Part shown: one piece after another, positions 1-8,093 of the stretch
Numbering within the stretch: the stretch's first letter is position 1
Layout of the letters: every line of letters starts with the position of its first letter
IMG/VR virus record: IMGVR_UViG_3300005530_000043
Span: 1 to 43,323 of that record
DNA length: 43,323 nucleotides
Reading direction: 5' to 3' (one strand)
DNA from: a virus
Made by a program: the position numbers and the translations under genes
Notes under the pieces: model-generated
The model's database searches: none
The model's input: only the letters and a program-made list of their open reading frames with translations
What the model was told of the DNA's origin: nothing

Positions 1-1940
1 CCCCGCTTTTCACTTTTTTTTTTACTCGAGGCAGACTTCTTCACGGCGGCCGATTCCTTCGCCGCCTTCGCGTTCGCCGGGAATTCCGACGGATCCGGCA
101 CCTTCACCTTGCCGAGATCGATCTTGAGGAGCTTCGCCGCGGCCGCGAAGCGACTTGCGCCGTCGTTCGACCACGATGAGACGACCAGGTCGCTCGCGAG
201 CAGCAGCTGCATGATGAGCTTCGACTGCAGCCCTGGGCCAAGACCCTCGGCGTGTTTCGCGATCGCCTTTCCGAAGTCGTAGCTGCCATGCACGCTCTTC
301 TCCGGCGGCTCGATGTCGAGTGCCTTCACCGCGGCGCGGAGCGTGTCGTTCGTCACCTCGCGCAGCAGCCACTGAATGATCGGAAGCAGCCATGCGCCGC
401 CGATCGAAATCGGGAGCTTGTCTGAGATCGCTGCGAACTGTGCGCGGCGTAGTTCGGCCTTCCGTTTGGCAGCCGCCTGTCGCTTCCGCTCTTCGAGCTG
501 GTATTGCGTCGGCGGCTGCTTCGCGGGCTTTGCACTCGCACTCTTCGCCTTTACCCCCGCGTTCTCCTTCGCGTACTCCGCCGCGAGCTTCTCGAGCGCG
601 TCGACATTGAGCGCGTAGTCGACCTTCCCGACGCGCACGACCTCGCCCGTGTAGCGCGCGCGCAGTTCCGGCGGAATCTCGCGGAGCTCTTCGTCGAGGA
701 TGATGGTCTCGAGGATGAACTTGAGATCCTTCACCGGCACCGGCTTGCCGTCCTCGACGGCGTCGCGCCACTCGTACTCCTTCGAACCCTCTTCGATCGC
801 GCGCTCGAGGATCTTTGATGGGACGTTCGCGAACTGGCGAACAACCGGCGCGGCCGCGGCCGAGAACACGCCACTGATGAACAACGGCTGGAACGCCGCC
901 GGCGCATCGAGAATCGCGAGCCGATCGGCGACCGTGCTCCGCGGCTTCTTGAGATAGTCCGCGAGCTGCGAGGCGGTCCATCCCTTCGACTCGATGATGC
1001 GCTTCCACGTGCGCGCCTCCTCGAGCGGCTTGAGCCGCTTGCCTTGGTTGAGCGCCGACTGCCGGAGCAGCAGGTCGCCGGCATCCATCGGCCGTTCGTT
1101 CACGATTGCGCGAATGGTCTCCCGACCCGCCTTGAGCGAGCCGCGATAGCGACGTTCGCCGTCGACGATGATGTATGGCGGATGAAACCCGTGGTTCAAC
1201 CCAATCGTGATCGGCTCGCCCGCCTGAGGATGCGGCCGCACTTCGATCGGCGGGAGGATCGTGTCCGGATGAATGTCGTCGCCGATCTCGGCGTCTGCGC
1301 CCTCGTCGCGCGGTTGGTCCGGATCCGGCGCGACGTCGGCGATGGGCAGCTCGACGACGATCGCGAGCACGTTCGGCTCGCCGGCCAGGTTTCCCGCCTT
1401 CCCGATCGGCGCCTCGCTTTCGGTCTCCTCGACCGGCGCCGCACTATCGCCCGCATCGACCGGGACACTCCGCGCGAGGCGATACGCCTCCTCGAGCGTG
1501 TGATCACTCAACATCGAGACGATCTCGCGGACTTCCGCGGCGTCGATCAGCGCGGCGATCTCCGCGCGCAACGGCGAGCCTTCTACCGGCTGCGACTCGA
1601 CCAGACGGCCGATCGTCGAGATGATCCAATCGTTCGCCTGCGCGGAGAGCGGCCGGCTCCGCATCTTCGCCGGCAGCTTGCGCAGCGCGAACGCGGAGAA
1701 TTGTTCGCCGACGGTCGCTTCGGCTTCCGCCTGGTCGCCCTCATCGTCGGCGTCGCCGGCGTCCAGCGCCGCGTCGAGTCGACTCTCGAGATCGGCGGGC
1801 GCCTCGTCGTCGTCGTCATCCCAGTCAAAGTCATCCTCGTCGTCGAGATCCTCATCGGTCGCGTCATCGCTCGCGTCGTCGATCGCCACCGGTTGATCCG
1901 CGTCGTCCGCGAACGTGTACTCGTCGTTGTCGTCAGCCAT
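1..1940 (-). CDS. ParB-like nuclease-domain/HTH protein, partial (runs off left edge)
   Basis: The gene starts at ATG 1940 and stays open through base 1, giving at least 646 residues. Residues 1-75 are very acidic. A ParB N-terminal-like domain lies at about 195-285, with the box GERRYRG at 260-266. A helix-turn-helix follows at about 314-345 (WTASQLADYLKKPRSTVADRL is its core). The visible C-terminus is Lys/Ser rich. ParB-domain proteins bind DNA in partition or regulate and process phage DNA. No ParA ATPase is visible, so plasmid-style partition is unproven. The start overlaps the preceding zinc-ribbon gene by 8 bp, placing it last in the leftward recombination operon. An A10 run near the edge (14-23 on the plus strand is T) is a possible indel site, so the true C-terminus is uncertain. 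Confidence 0.85.
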   Translation of the reverse strand, partial: MADDNDEYTFADDADQPVAIDDASDDATDEDLDDEDDFDWDDDDDEAPADLESRLDAALDAGDADDEGDQAEAEATVGEQFSAFALRKLPAKMRSRPLSAQANDWIISTIGRLVESQPVEGSPLRAEIAALIDAAEVREIVSMLSDHTLEEAYRLARSVPVDAGDSAAPVEETESEAPIGKAGNLAGEPNVLAIVVELPIADVAPDPDQPRDEGADAEIGDDIHPDTILPPIEVRPHPQAGEPITIGLNHGFHPPYIIVDGERRYRGSLKAGRETIRAIVNERPMDAGDLLLRQSALNQGKRLKPLEEARTWKRIIESKGWTASQLADYLKKPRSTVADRLAILDAPAAFQPLFISGVFSAAAAPVVRQFANVPSKILERAIEEGSKEYEWRDAVEDGKPVPVKDLKFILETIILDEELREIPPELRARYTGEVVRVGKVDYALNVDALEKLAAEYAKENAGVKAKSASAKPAKQPPTQYQLEERKRQAAAKRKAELRRAQFAAISDKLPISIGGAWLLPIIQWLLREVTNDTLRAAVKALDIEPPEKSVHGSYDFGKAIAKHAEGLGPGLQSKLIMQLLLASDLVVSSWSNDGASRFAAAAKLLKIDLGKVKVPDPSEFPANAKAAKESAAVKKSASSKKKSEKR

Positions 1941-2220
1941 TGCTCGATCCTCTCAGGTCGTTAGCACACCAGTAACAGATCGTCGGGCGACTGAACGCGA
2001 AGTTCCCGCACGACGCACACGTGAACACCTCGGCGCGCGGCTGGCCGCGCATGGATTCGATCAGGACCCGCTCGCGCGGCGTGATCACGGGGCGCAATCG
2101 GCGCACGCAGACTACGGCATCCGAATGCAGTTCCCCCTGGTACTCTTCATTCCGCCGGCGCCAGCTCAGGAACGTCTTGGCCTGCTCCGGCGTCGGCGAT
2201 TCGAACTGGAACCGGCCCAT
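1933..2220 (-). CDS. Small zinc-ribbon protein
   Basis: This encodes 95 residues. The C-terminal third carries two Cys pairs, CASCGNFAFSRPTICYWC, the layout of a small zinc ribbon (CxxC-x11-CxxC). The N-terminal half is charged and has no recognised domain. The gene lies 3 bp after the Bet gene and overlaps the ParB-like start by 8 bp, so it is translationally coupled in the recombination operon. A nucleic-acid-binding or protein-adaptor role is inferred from the ribbon and context only. I cannot name a family. Confidence 0.8.
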   Translation of the reverse strand: MGRFQFESPTPEQAKTFLSWRRRNEEYQGELHSDAVVCVRRLRPVITPRERVLIESMRGQPRAEVFTCASCGNFAFSRPTICYWCANDLRGSSNG

Positions 2221-2223
2221 CGA

Positions 2224-3507
2224 TTAGAACGGCTGCTTGAGGCGCGCTGCGAGCTCGTCGACGAGCGCCTTCATCCTTTCGGGCGTGTCAGCCTTGTCGA
2301 AGCGCTTCTTGTAGAAGTCGCGATCGTCCGATTCGAGCTTGGGATCCTTGATCAATCGCGCGGCCTCGCGCGCCAGCTCCGCGATCTCCGACATGTTCGC
2401 CTTCGTCGCCGGCACGGGAGTGGTGGAGGCCGCGGACGTTTTGGTGTCCAGCGCATCCTCAACCTTTCCCGGGCGGAGAGCAGAATCGTTCGTCGGCGCG
2501 GCCTTCGACTCGCCGCCCATGTCCATCGTCGTCTGATCCTTCGCCGCCGCGCCCTCGCGCATGGCGATGATCAGAGCGCAGGCGTTGCGCAGCCGATAGT
2601 TGATCGGCGAGCTCTCTCCATCGCCCTGTTCGTCTTCCTGAATTTTCTTCTGGATCCACTTTCGAATCGCGGGAATCATCTTCGCGTCGAGCTGACCGAG
2701 CGGCGTACCCCCCTTGCCATTCCACGCGGACTTAGCGCCCGGGAGCGGCATCTCGAGCGCGGTCTCGATCGTCATCGTCTCTTCGACGACGTCGTCCTGA
2801 CCTTCTACCGAGTACTCGGCGTCTTCCTCGCCGGCCGGTTCGCTCGCGGTGTCGCGATCGGACTGCGTCCCCGCGGCCGCGCGCCGCACCGCTGGCTTCG
2901 GATCGTTGTCCGCCTGACCCATTTCTTCCGCCGTGTACAGTCCGGCGAGCTCCTGCGGGAACGCCTTTCGGAGCGCTAAGGATTCCGCGCACTTGGCGAT
3001 CATGACGTCGCCCATCGTACCCCACATTCGATTCGGCGCGCCGTCTTTGGTCTTCTGCACGTACGCGCCGAAGCGCGCGACGGCGTACAACGGCTCGGCG
3101 AAGTCGCTGCGTAATACCCCCACGCGCGCGGCCACCGGCGCGGTGTCGGCGAGCCACACGTCCTTCCAGACGCCGTCGGATCCGCACCAGAAGGGTCCGA
3201 CCTGGCCCTGATACTTGCCGGTGCGTTCGGCGATTAAGCGCTGGCCGTCGATCGAGATCTGCGTTTGCATGACCTCGCGACGCTGCTGGCCATCCCAGCG
3301 CTTGATCGCGTAGATCTGGCGGCTGAAGGGATCGAGCCCAGTGCGTTTGCACTGCTGCATGAACATCGAGAGCTCGTCGTCACTCGCGCCCTTCGCGATG
3401 GTGCGCTTGATCAGCTCGACTTGGTCGCGCGAAAACTGGACACTTGCCGCGGTAACGACCGCGGTGGACTCTTCGCCCTGCGGGCGCGTGGCGACAGCGT
3501 TCGACAT
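2224..3507 (-). CDS. bet: Bet/RecT-family single-strand annealing recombinase
   Basis: This encodes 427 residues starting at ATG 3507, in a TAATG junction with the upstream gene. The N-terminal ~210 residues match the phage Bet (lambda Red-beta) family. Key stretches are [21 protein letters not shown], the [22 protein letters not shown] region, the [11 protein letters not shown] segment and [18 protein letters not shown]. Such proteins anneal complementary single strands during phage recombination and replication. The protein is longer than lambda Red-beta (261 aa). An acidic, Lys-rich C-terminal extension follows, as is common in Bet homologues that contact SSB or host factors. The neighbouring Gp157-like gene is a frequent partner. 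No exonuclease (Exo/YqaJ) gene was recognised next to it. Confidence 0.93.
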   Translation of the reverse strand: MSNAVATRPQGEESTAVVTAASVQFSRDQVELIKRTIAKGASDDELSMFMQQCKRTGLDPFSRQIYAIKRWDGQQRREVMQTQISIDGQRLIAERTGKYQGQVGPFWCGSDGVWKDVWLADTAPVAARVGVLRSDFAEPLYAVARFGAYVQKTKDGAPNRMWGTMGDVMIAKCAESLALRKAFPQELAGLYTAEEMGQADNDPKPAVRRAAAGTQSDRDTASEPAGEEDAEYSVEGQDDVVEETMTIETALEMPLPGAKSAWNGKGGTPLGQLDAKMIPAIRKWIQKKIQEDEQGDGESSPINYRLRNACALIIAMREGAAAKDQTTMDMGGESKAAPTNDSALRPGKVEDALDTKTSAASTTPVPATKANMSEIAELAREAARLIKDPKLESDDRDFYKKRFDKADTPERMKALVDELAARLKQPF

Positions 3508-4055
3508 TACTTGATCCTCAGCGAAATGCCGCGCGTGACCGTGAGCCCATCGGGCAACGGCTGGCCGGCTTTGTGGTGCTCGATCGCCGCGCGGCGATCG
3601 AGGGCAAACGTGGCCGGCGCGAACTTCACGAACGGCGCGCCTTCTTCGAACAGCGTGGACAGCGTCTCGGGCGCGAGCTCGCCGGCGAGCGACGGCGGAT
3701 TCGTCGCGACACTCACGGTGATCAGGAGACCGCTGAGCTTCGTCCGCTCGTGCCGCTGCATCTGCATGAGCAGGCCAGCCTTGCTGCGCTCGACAGCGTG
3801 CTCGATCGCCTTCCGCCGCGCAGCGATACGCTTCTCTTCCTCGCGCAGCTTGACGACGTCGGTCTCACGATCGAGGATCCACAGCCCCCAACGCTCGAGC
3901 TTCGTGTCGATCATGCCCTCGATCTTCTCGAAGGCCTTTTCCAGGTCGACGGTGAGCTCGCCCTCATTTTCGAAGAGCAGCTCGTCGAGCGCGTCGCGGA
4001 CATCGTTGAGCTCGCGCATCGTCGGCAGCATCGATCCCACAGCGGCGGCTGTCAT
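3507..4055 (-). CDS. Siphovirus Gp157-like protein
   Basis: The start is ATG 4055, because its A/T overlap the upstream stop in an ATGA junction. The product is 182 residues. The N-terminal two thirds form a long helical segment ([20 protein letters not shown], then [20 protein letters not shown]). A Lys/Arg-rich coiled region and a C-terminal part containing [11 protein letters not shown] follow. This is the typical Gp157 arrangement, a family found beside phage recombinases and linked in older literature to phage resistance in Streptococcus phages. Its molecular role is unknown. The 3' end abuts Bet (TAATG), so the two are probably co-translated. Confidence 0.8.
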   Translation of the reverse strand: MTAAAVGSMLPTMRELNDVRDALDELLFENEGELTVDLEKAFEKIEGMIDTKLERWGLWILDRETDVVKLREEEKRIAARRKAIEHAVERSKAGLLMQMQRHERTKLSGLLITVSVATNPPSLAGELAPETLSTLFEEGAPFVKFAPATFALDRRAAIEHHKAGQPLPDGLTVTRGISLRIK

Positions 4056-4369
4056 CGCGGGACTCCCGCGTTCGCCACATGCAGCGATGTGACTGGAGCG
4101 CCCGCCGCGATGGTGTGCGCTCGCGCCGCATCTAGCCATTGCATGGCCTGATCGAGACAGCCGTGGACCGACACGGCGGCATCTTCCGACTCGTCTTCAA
4201 CGGTTCCGGGAAGAATGATCATCGGCACGTCCGGCGGCGGCAGGATCGCGAGCGCGGCCATCACCGAGATGCGCGCGCTGTCGATGAGCGAGCCGCCCAG
4301 TGACTCGCGGAAGACGGGGACGCCACTAGCCGTCTGTTCGTCGGCATTCGCATGCGTACTGGCGGTCAT
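4052..4369 (-). CDS. Hypothetical early protein
   Basis: This encodes 105 residues from ATG 4369, with no recognised domain. It contains a conserved-looking proline-rich strand (LPPPDVPMIILPGTVEDESE) followed by an acidic segment and a helical C-terminus (CLDQAMQWLDAARAHTIAAG). Four-base ATGA overlaps on both sides place it firmly in the leftward early operon between a small CxxC protein and the Gp157-like gene. No function can be assigned from the sequence. Confidence 0.7.
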   Translation of the reverse strand: MTASTHANADEQTASGVPVFRESLGGSLIDSARISVMAALAILPPPDVPMIILPGTVEDESEDAAVSVHGCLDQAMQWLDAARAHTIAAGAPVTSLHVANAGVPR

Positions 4370-4659
4370 CGCGCATCACTCCGGCGGTAGCGATCCTCGA
4401 GCGCCTGGAGCGCGTCAATTTCGACGGCAGTGAGCAGGCGATCGTCCACCTCGTCGCGGCTCTTCCACTCGACGCGGTGAATCCACGTGCCGCACGCCAG
4501 GCACTGACCGACGCTCGTCGCGTGATCGACGAACGGGGAATCCACACGCTTCCGCACGGAGAGCGCGTCGTGGGTGCAGGCCGCGACGATCGAGTAGGGC
4601 CGCGGGAACGTCTCGCGTCCGGGTCCGGTCGTCGCCTGCTGTTGGAGGGTCATGTTCAT
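4366..4659 (-). CDS. Hypothetical protein with a CxxC pair
   Basis: This encodes 97 residues. ATG 4659 is the longest start, and ATG 4653 is equally possible because neither has a strong Shine-Dalgarno. The middle holds CLACGTWIHRVEWKSRDEVD, a single CxxC knuckle that could bind zinc with an upstream Cys/His (AACTHDA). The C-terminus is helical (EIDALQALEDRYRRSDAR). It overlaps the next gene by ATGA. Function is unknown. Confidence 0.68.
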   Translation of the reverse strand: MNMTLQQQATTGPGRETFPRPYSIVAACTHDALSVRKRVDSPFVDHATSVGQCLACGTWIHRVEWKSRDEVDDRLLTAVEIDALQALEDRYRRSDAR

Positions 4660-4758
4660 TGGAGATTTCCTCGTCCCGCGTTACCTTCGTCTCTACCGGC
4701 GTCGGCCCATCCGTCGCCGTGCCCTGTCGGGATGTCCCTCCCGGCGGGGCGTTGTTTT

Positions 4759-5151
4759 TCAGGCCGTCAGACGGCCGTGTTTCGCCGCGAGCTCGTCGAC
4801 GCGCTTCATCATCAGGCGGCCGAGCTCCTTCACCCAGTCGAGCGGAACGCCCGTCATCACGGCGTCCTCGAGATGCCGATCGATCACACGGCCCGGGTAT
4901 GAGATCTCCTGCGCGACGTTCGCGATTGCGCGCGAGCTGTAGGCCTGACAGGGGTCTCCGTTCCGATGCCAGCGCGAGTACACCCCGCGCACTTCCTTAT
5001 CGAAGTCGGGATCCGGCGCGTCGTGGCGCCGTGTGACGAGCGACGACGGTCGCTGCGCGTACTGCCCACCAGGGATCAACGCGAGACTCCCCGGGTTCTG
5101 GCGATAACTCCCCGCCTTTAGCGAACTGCTCTGCCTCATGTTGTCCCTCAT
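4759..5151 (-). CDS. Hypothetical early protein
   Basis: This encodes 130 residues from ATG 5151. ATG 5139 is an alternative, preceded by GAGGG at good spacing. The N-terminus is Ser/Gly/Arg rich and probably disordered. The C-terminal half is helical (SRAIANVAQEISYPGRVIDR, then MTGVPLDWVKELGRLMMKRV). No domain is recognised. It follows the small HTH gene by 20 bp and is followed by about 100 bp without a gene before 4659. Base pairs 4762-4776 form a 6-bp GGCCGT/ACGGCC hairpin in its last codons, without a T-run on this strand. Confidence 0.68.
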   Translation of the reverse strand: MRDNMRQSSSLKAGSYRQNPGSLALIPGGQYAQRPSSLVTRRHDAPDPDFDKEVRGVYSRWHRNGDPCQAYSSRAIANVAQEISYPGRVIDRHLEDAVMTGVPLDWVKELGRLMMKRVDELAAKHGRLTA

Positions 5152-5171
5152 GAGTGTTTTCCTGCGGTTTG

Positions 5172-5387
5172 TTACTGCGCCACGCCGGCATCGGCGCGCG
5201 CAGTCCTGTACCGATTCACCGAGTCACGCGTGACGACGATGCGGCCGGCCACGAGTTCGCCGTCGAGCTCCTTCTTGATCACCAGGGAGCGCACCGTGGC
5301 GTTCGCGATTCCGATGGCCCTCGCGGCCTGCGGGATCGACATGTGGCGGTCAAGCATTTCGCCCTCCGTCTTTCCGTCCGTGTCCAT
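5172..5387 (-). CDS. Excisionase/Cro-like HTH protein (first gene of leftward operon)
   Basis: This encodes 71 residues from ATG 5387, preceded by AAGG/GAGG. The core MSIPQAARAIGIANATVRSL, then a D-G-E-L wing and IVVTRDSVNRYRTAR, is the helix-turn-helix 17/MerR-like fold used by excisionases and small phage regulators. It is the first gene of the leftward operon. It starts 46 bp from the strong promoter at 5433-5460 and is divergent from the repressor gene. It could act as Cro, as excisionase, or as an activator. The position favours a Cro-like switch role, but another HTH gene (40541-40957) next to the integrase is the better Xis candidate. Confidence 0.75.
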   Translation of the reverse strand: MDTDGKTEGEMLDRHMSIPQAARAIGIANATVRSLVIKKELDGELVAGRIVVTRDSVNRYRTARADAGVAQ

Positions 5388-5410
5388 TGCCTCTACCTTC
5401 CGCCCAGCGG

Positions 5411-5440
5411 TTGACAGTTCTGTGACCGCCGAATGATAAG
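5411..5440 (+). promoter_or_regulatory. Rightward repressor promoter (PRM-like) candidate
   Basis: TTGACA at 5411-5416 is a perfect -35 box, followed after 18 bp by GATAAG (5435-5440), a weak -10. Transcription would begin near 5447, inside the palindrome, which is why the repressor start was placed downstream at 5493 rather than at the longest ATG at 5433. A leaderless transcript from TAGATA (5483-5488) is an alternative. Confidence 0.45.
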
Positions 5441-5460
5441 CAAAATGCCTAGGCAGTCAA
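5433..5460 (-). promoter_or_regulatory. Leftward early promoter (PL-like)
   Basis: On the minus strand TTGACT (5460-5455) is followed after 16 bp by TATCAT (5438-5433). Each box differs from the sigma-70 consensus at one position. It reads into the HTH gene at 5387 and the Bet/ParB operon. The spacer contains the palindrome at 5446-5455, so repressor binding there would block polymerase directly. Confidence 0.7.
5446..5455. promoter_or_regulatory. Palindromic operator candidate TGCCTAGGCA
   Basis: This is a perfect 10-bp dyad between the -35 and -10 of the leftward promoter and at the expected start point of the rightward one. An 8-bp core copy, GCCTAGGC, recurs inside the repressor gene at 5707-5714. 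This is a natural site for the adjacent XRE repressor. It is inferred, not shown. Confidence 0.6.
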
Positions 5461-5492
5461 TACCCGAAACGCGACTTTCTCTAGATATTTCG

Positions 5493-6029
5493 ATGAGTTC
5501 GCCCGACGAACGGCGCGGGAAGCGGCTAAAGGCCGCTCGCGAGGCTAAGGGCCTGACACAGGCGGCCGCCGCTCAGCGGTTGGGCATCGACACGCAGACG
5601 CTCAGTCGATGGGAGCGAGCTGGCCGGGTGAAACCGCGAGATCTCGTCGCCGCTGCGCAGCTCTATGGCGTCTCGATCGCCGACCTGGATCCGGCACAGG
5701 CAAAAAGCCTAGGCGATAATCGACCGGCTGCCGTTCGCGAAAACGACCCCGTCTCCGCCGATGAGGTCAGTTACATCGTTGACCAGGTCCGCCAAAAGGC
5801 GACGCGATACAACATTCGTCGCGCTCAAGGCGCGCCTCCGGGCGAGCTCGATCGCCTCTATGCTGAATTGGAGCTGTCGGTGCGCAACGGACTCCAGGCC
5901 GGCGCGAATGACGAGTACTCCCTCGCCATGTTGACCAAGGCGATGATCGGACTTCTGACGTCAGAGAGCGATCCGCCGCGCGAGGAAAAGCCGCGCGGGT
6001 CTGCGAAACAGTCCGGCAATACGCGTTGA
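5493..6029 (+). CDS. XRE-family repressor without peptidase domain
   Basis: This encodes 178 residues from ATG 5493. Longer starts at 5433 and 5445 overlap the promoter/operator. Residues ~8-65 form a classic XRE/lambda-repressor HTH (RLKAAREAKGLTQAAAAQRL, then IDTQTLSRWERAGRVKP). The C-terminal ~100 residues are helical and polar, with no S24/LexA-type Ser-Lys protease signature, so RecA-stimulated self-cleavage is unlikely. It is divergent from the leftward operon and is probably the lysogeny repressor. The TPR gene 81 bp downstream may supply the sensing function. No strong Shine-Dalgarno precedes the chosen start. Confidence 0.8.
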   Translation: MSSPDERRGKRLKAAREAKGLTQAAAAQRLGIDTQTLSRWERAGRVKPRDLVAAAQLYGVSIADLDPAQAKSLGDNRPAAVRENDPVSADEVSYIVDQVRQKATRYNIRRAQGAPPGELDRLYAELELSVRNGLQAGANDEYSLAMLTKAMIGLLTSESDPPREEKPRGSAKQSGNTR

Positions 6030-6031
6030 AT

Positions 6032-6041
6032 TCTTAAGAAG
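6032..6041. promoter_or_regulatory. TTCTTAAGAA palindrome between repressor and TPR genes
   Basis: This perfect 10-bp dyad lies 3 bp after the repressor stop, in an unusually AT-rich patch. It is followed by TTCTA/TAGAA arms (6043-6047 and 6056-6060). It may be an operator or a weak terminator controlling the TPR gene. Nothing further in the sequence decides this. Confidence 0.3.
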
Positions 6042-6110
6042 TTCTAATCTTCGCTAGAAGCCGGGGTTTGTGATCGCGCGGTCTATCGCGCTCGGAAAAA
6101 CAGTTGTACC

Positions 6111-7325
6111 GTGGGATCCATGCAAGGCATCGGCTTCTTGGAGCTCATGGCCTCCGAACACGATCCCACCCGCTGGCACGAGCTCTCCGCTGGGATGATT
6201 TGCGTTCGCTGCGCCGAGGCAGCGCTCGGACCGTCGGGAGTGACGGCTCAAGAGCTCCGCTTCGCGCGCACGCTACTGCCGCGCGTGCCGAACATTCCGC
6301 GCCAACTGCGGCTCGCCTCGATCCTCGAGACAATTGACGGATCCAGCATGGACGGCCCGCACCGTTCAGAGCTCGCGCGGAAGCTGCTGAGTCTTGGCAT
6401 CGAGCTCCAGGCTGACGGGCACCTGAGCGCCGCCGTCGATGTCTTCCGCGCGATCGTCATCGCGATGCACGACGACGCCGATGTCCGTTTGCTCGCATAT
6501 CGGCAGAAGGGATTCGCGCTGCGGACGATGAAACAATTCGAGGAGGCGTCGATCGCGTACGGCTCGATGCACGAGCTCGCGACGCGAGAGCGCAACCGCA
6601 CGATGCAGCTCGAGGCGATGCTGGGCCACGCCAAGATCGACATCGAGCGCGGCAACCTACCGGCGGCTGAGGATGTGGTGAAGATGGTCCTCGAGCGGGC
6701 CCGGCGCCTCAATCTCAGCGACGTCGTCGCGCGCGCGTTGATGGACCGCGCGGCGATCGCCGGCATACGGCGCGATCCCATCAACGCGATCCTCGACACC
6801 TACGAGGCGCTTGAGCTCGCGGCCGAGCCGACACGCGAGCGGTTGCTCATGAATCTCGCGACGGCATACCGCGAGGTGGAGCACGCAGCGGCCGCGCGAC
6901 AGATCGCCGAACATCTTCTGGCGCAATCGCCGTCGACGGAACTCCGCGCGTACGCCGCGATTCTTGCCTATCATCTCGAGATCGACGCCGGCGATGATCT
7001 CGCGATGGAGCGCGCACGGCGCCGCGTGGTGGCACTTGAGCGAACGCCGCTCGCTGACGCCGAGTTTGAAGAGGCGTACGCGCGCGAACTGTCGCTGAAA
7101 GGACGGTTCCAGGACGCGATCGCCGCGGCGGAGCGCATGCTGGAGTGCGCGCAGGCGCACCGGATGAACGAGCTCGTCATCCGTGCGGACGTGGCTATTG
7201 CGGACCTGAACGCTGGCCGGGTCCCAGCCGTCTATCAATTCCGGCCGCAGCTTGCACAAACGGCCGCCAACTCGAAGTTGGCGGCCGTCACGAAAGCGCT
7301 ACTCACGCGCTGCGCAGTCTTATGA
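6111..7325 (+). CDS. TPR-repeat protein of the lysogeny module
   Basis: This encodes 404 residues from GTG 6111, or 401 from ATG 6120. The body from ~80 onward is a series of tetratricopeptide-like helix pairs (LAYRQKGFALRTMKQFEEAS; AMLGHAKIDIERGNLPAAED; MNLATAYREVEHAAAARQIA; LSLKGRFQDAIAAAERMLEC). An N-terminal segment has CVRCAE. No HTH or enzyme domain is visible. TPR solenoids of Rap/AimR-type regulators bind peptides or partner proteins. Here the gene follows the repressor on the same strand, so a regulator of the switch is plausible but unproven. It overlaps the convergent lipoprotein gene by 6 bp. Confidence 0.8.
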   Translation: MGSMQGIGFLELMASEHDPTRWHELSAGMICVRCAEAALGPSGVTAQELRFARTLLPRVPNIPRQLRLASILETIDGSSMDGPHRSELARKLLSLGIELQADGHLSAAVDVFRAIVIAMHDDADVRLLAYRQKGFALRTMKQFEEASIAYGSMHELATRERNRTMQLEAMLGHAKIDIERGNLPAAEDVVKMVLERARRLNLSDVVARALMDRAAIAGIRRDPINAILDTYEALELAAEPTRERLLMNLATAYREVEHAAAARQIAEHLLAQSPSTELRAYAAILAYHLEIDAGDDLAMERARRRVVALERTPLADAEFEEAYARELSLKGRFQDAIAAAERMLECAQAHRMNELVIRADVAIADLNAGRVPAVYQFRPQLAQTAANSKLAAVTKALLTRCAVL

Positions 7326-7484
7326 CTGCTCGCAGCGGCCGTCGCTGGTGATGTAGCCGGACTTTCCGTCGATCGTCGTGCACGAATCGCCGGTATCGCG
7401 ACGCGGCGCGGATGAGAGTTCGGAACAAGCCGCCAGGGCGACAGGCAAGGCGAGCAAGGCAACGAAGATGATGCGACGGCGCAT
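7320..7484 (-). CDS. Small lipoprotein (lipobox LAAC)
   Basis: This encodes 54 residues from ATG 7484, chosen because AGGAGAG lies just upstream. A longer reading frame to 7568 lacks such a site. The signal is MRRRIIFVALLALPVALAAC: basic n-region, hydrophobic core and lipobox with Cys20. The 34-residue mature part has two Cys (35, 51) that could form a disulfide. Small phage lipoproteins can block superinfection (T5 Llp is the precedent) or act as outer-membrane spanins (Rz1). The location in the lysogeny island favours conversion or exclusion. The spanin alternative remains, since the lysis genes lie upstream on this strand. Confidence 0.78.
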   Translation of the reverse strand: MRRRIIFVALLALPVALAACSELSSAPRRDTGDSCTTIDGKSGYITSDGRCEQS

Positions 7485-7574
7485 GTTGACTCTCTCCTGA
7501 AAAGGATTGGGTTGCGGGCGAGCGCCCACTGCGGCAACGTATGGCTGACCGAACCAACGGACAGCCAACGTTTT

Positions 7575-8093
7575 ATGTCATTGATTCAGCGTTTTGTGAC
7601 AGGCGGCGCCCTTGCCCTGTTCACCGCGTCTTCACTTCGAGCTCAATCACGCGATCGGTCGTGGCTCTTTCCGGCGGTTCGGGGCATCGATACGGTCGCG
7701 GTGTCTCTCGCGATCGACGGCGAAATAGCACGACGATTCGACTCCACTGCATTCCGTAACGCTGCGGAGATAGAATTTCGGCGAAGCGGAATCGCCGTGT
7801 CGTCCGCTGCCGGATTTGGCCCGCGCTCGGCACATGTGATGCTCAGCGTTATCGCGCTTCCGATCTACTCCGGGTCGAACAGCGTCGACTACTTCGCGAA
7901 GGTCGAGGTCGATCGAGTTAGCCGAGTTGCGAATCAAGTCGACCCGTTTCTAACCACGGTATGGCAAGGACGCGGTACACTCGGAGCTTCCGCCTCAACA
8001 GGCGGGGCCGAGCGCGACGTCCAGGATTCGCTAACGAAGCAGGTACAGCAGCTCGTGAACGACATTCTCGCCGCACGCAGCGCCAAGGAGTGA
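7575..8093 (+). CDS. Secreted protein with signal peptide
   Basis: This encodes 172 residues from ATG 7575. The N-terminus MSLIQRFVTGGALALFTASS followed by LRAQS is a Sec signal with a probable cut after LRA or just before Q. The mature part alternates strands and polar segments (GIDTVAVSLAIDGEIARRFD; AHVMLSVIALPIYSGSNSVD; YFAKVEVDRVSRVANQVDPF) and ends in a helix (QDSLTKQVQQLVNDILAARS). Nothing indicates an enzyme. It lies in the plus-strand island after the TPR gene and looks like a lysogenic-conversion cargo gene. Its Shine-Dalgarno is weak. Confidence 0.7.
   Translation: MSLIQRFVTGGALALFTASSLRAQSRDRSWLFPAVRGIDTVAVSLAIDGEIARRFDSTAFRNAAEIEFRRSGIAVSSAAGFGPRSAHVMLSVIALPIYSGSNSVDYFAKVEVDRVSRVANQVDPFLTTVWQGRGTLGASASTGGAERDVQDSLTKQVQQLVNDILAARSAKE

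Noticed and set aside
4762-4776. GGCCGT/ACGGCC hairpin as a terminator
   Set aside because: The stem is only 6 bp and is followed by an A-run, not a T-run, on the transcribed strand.
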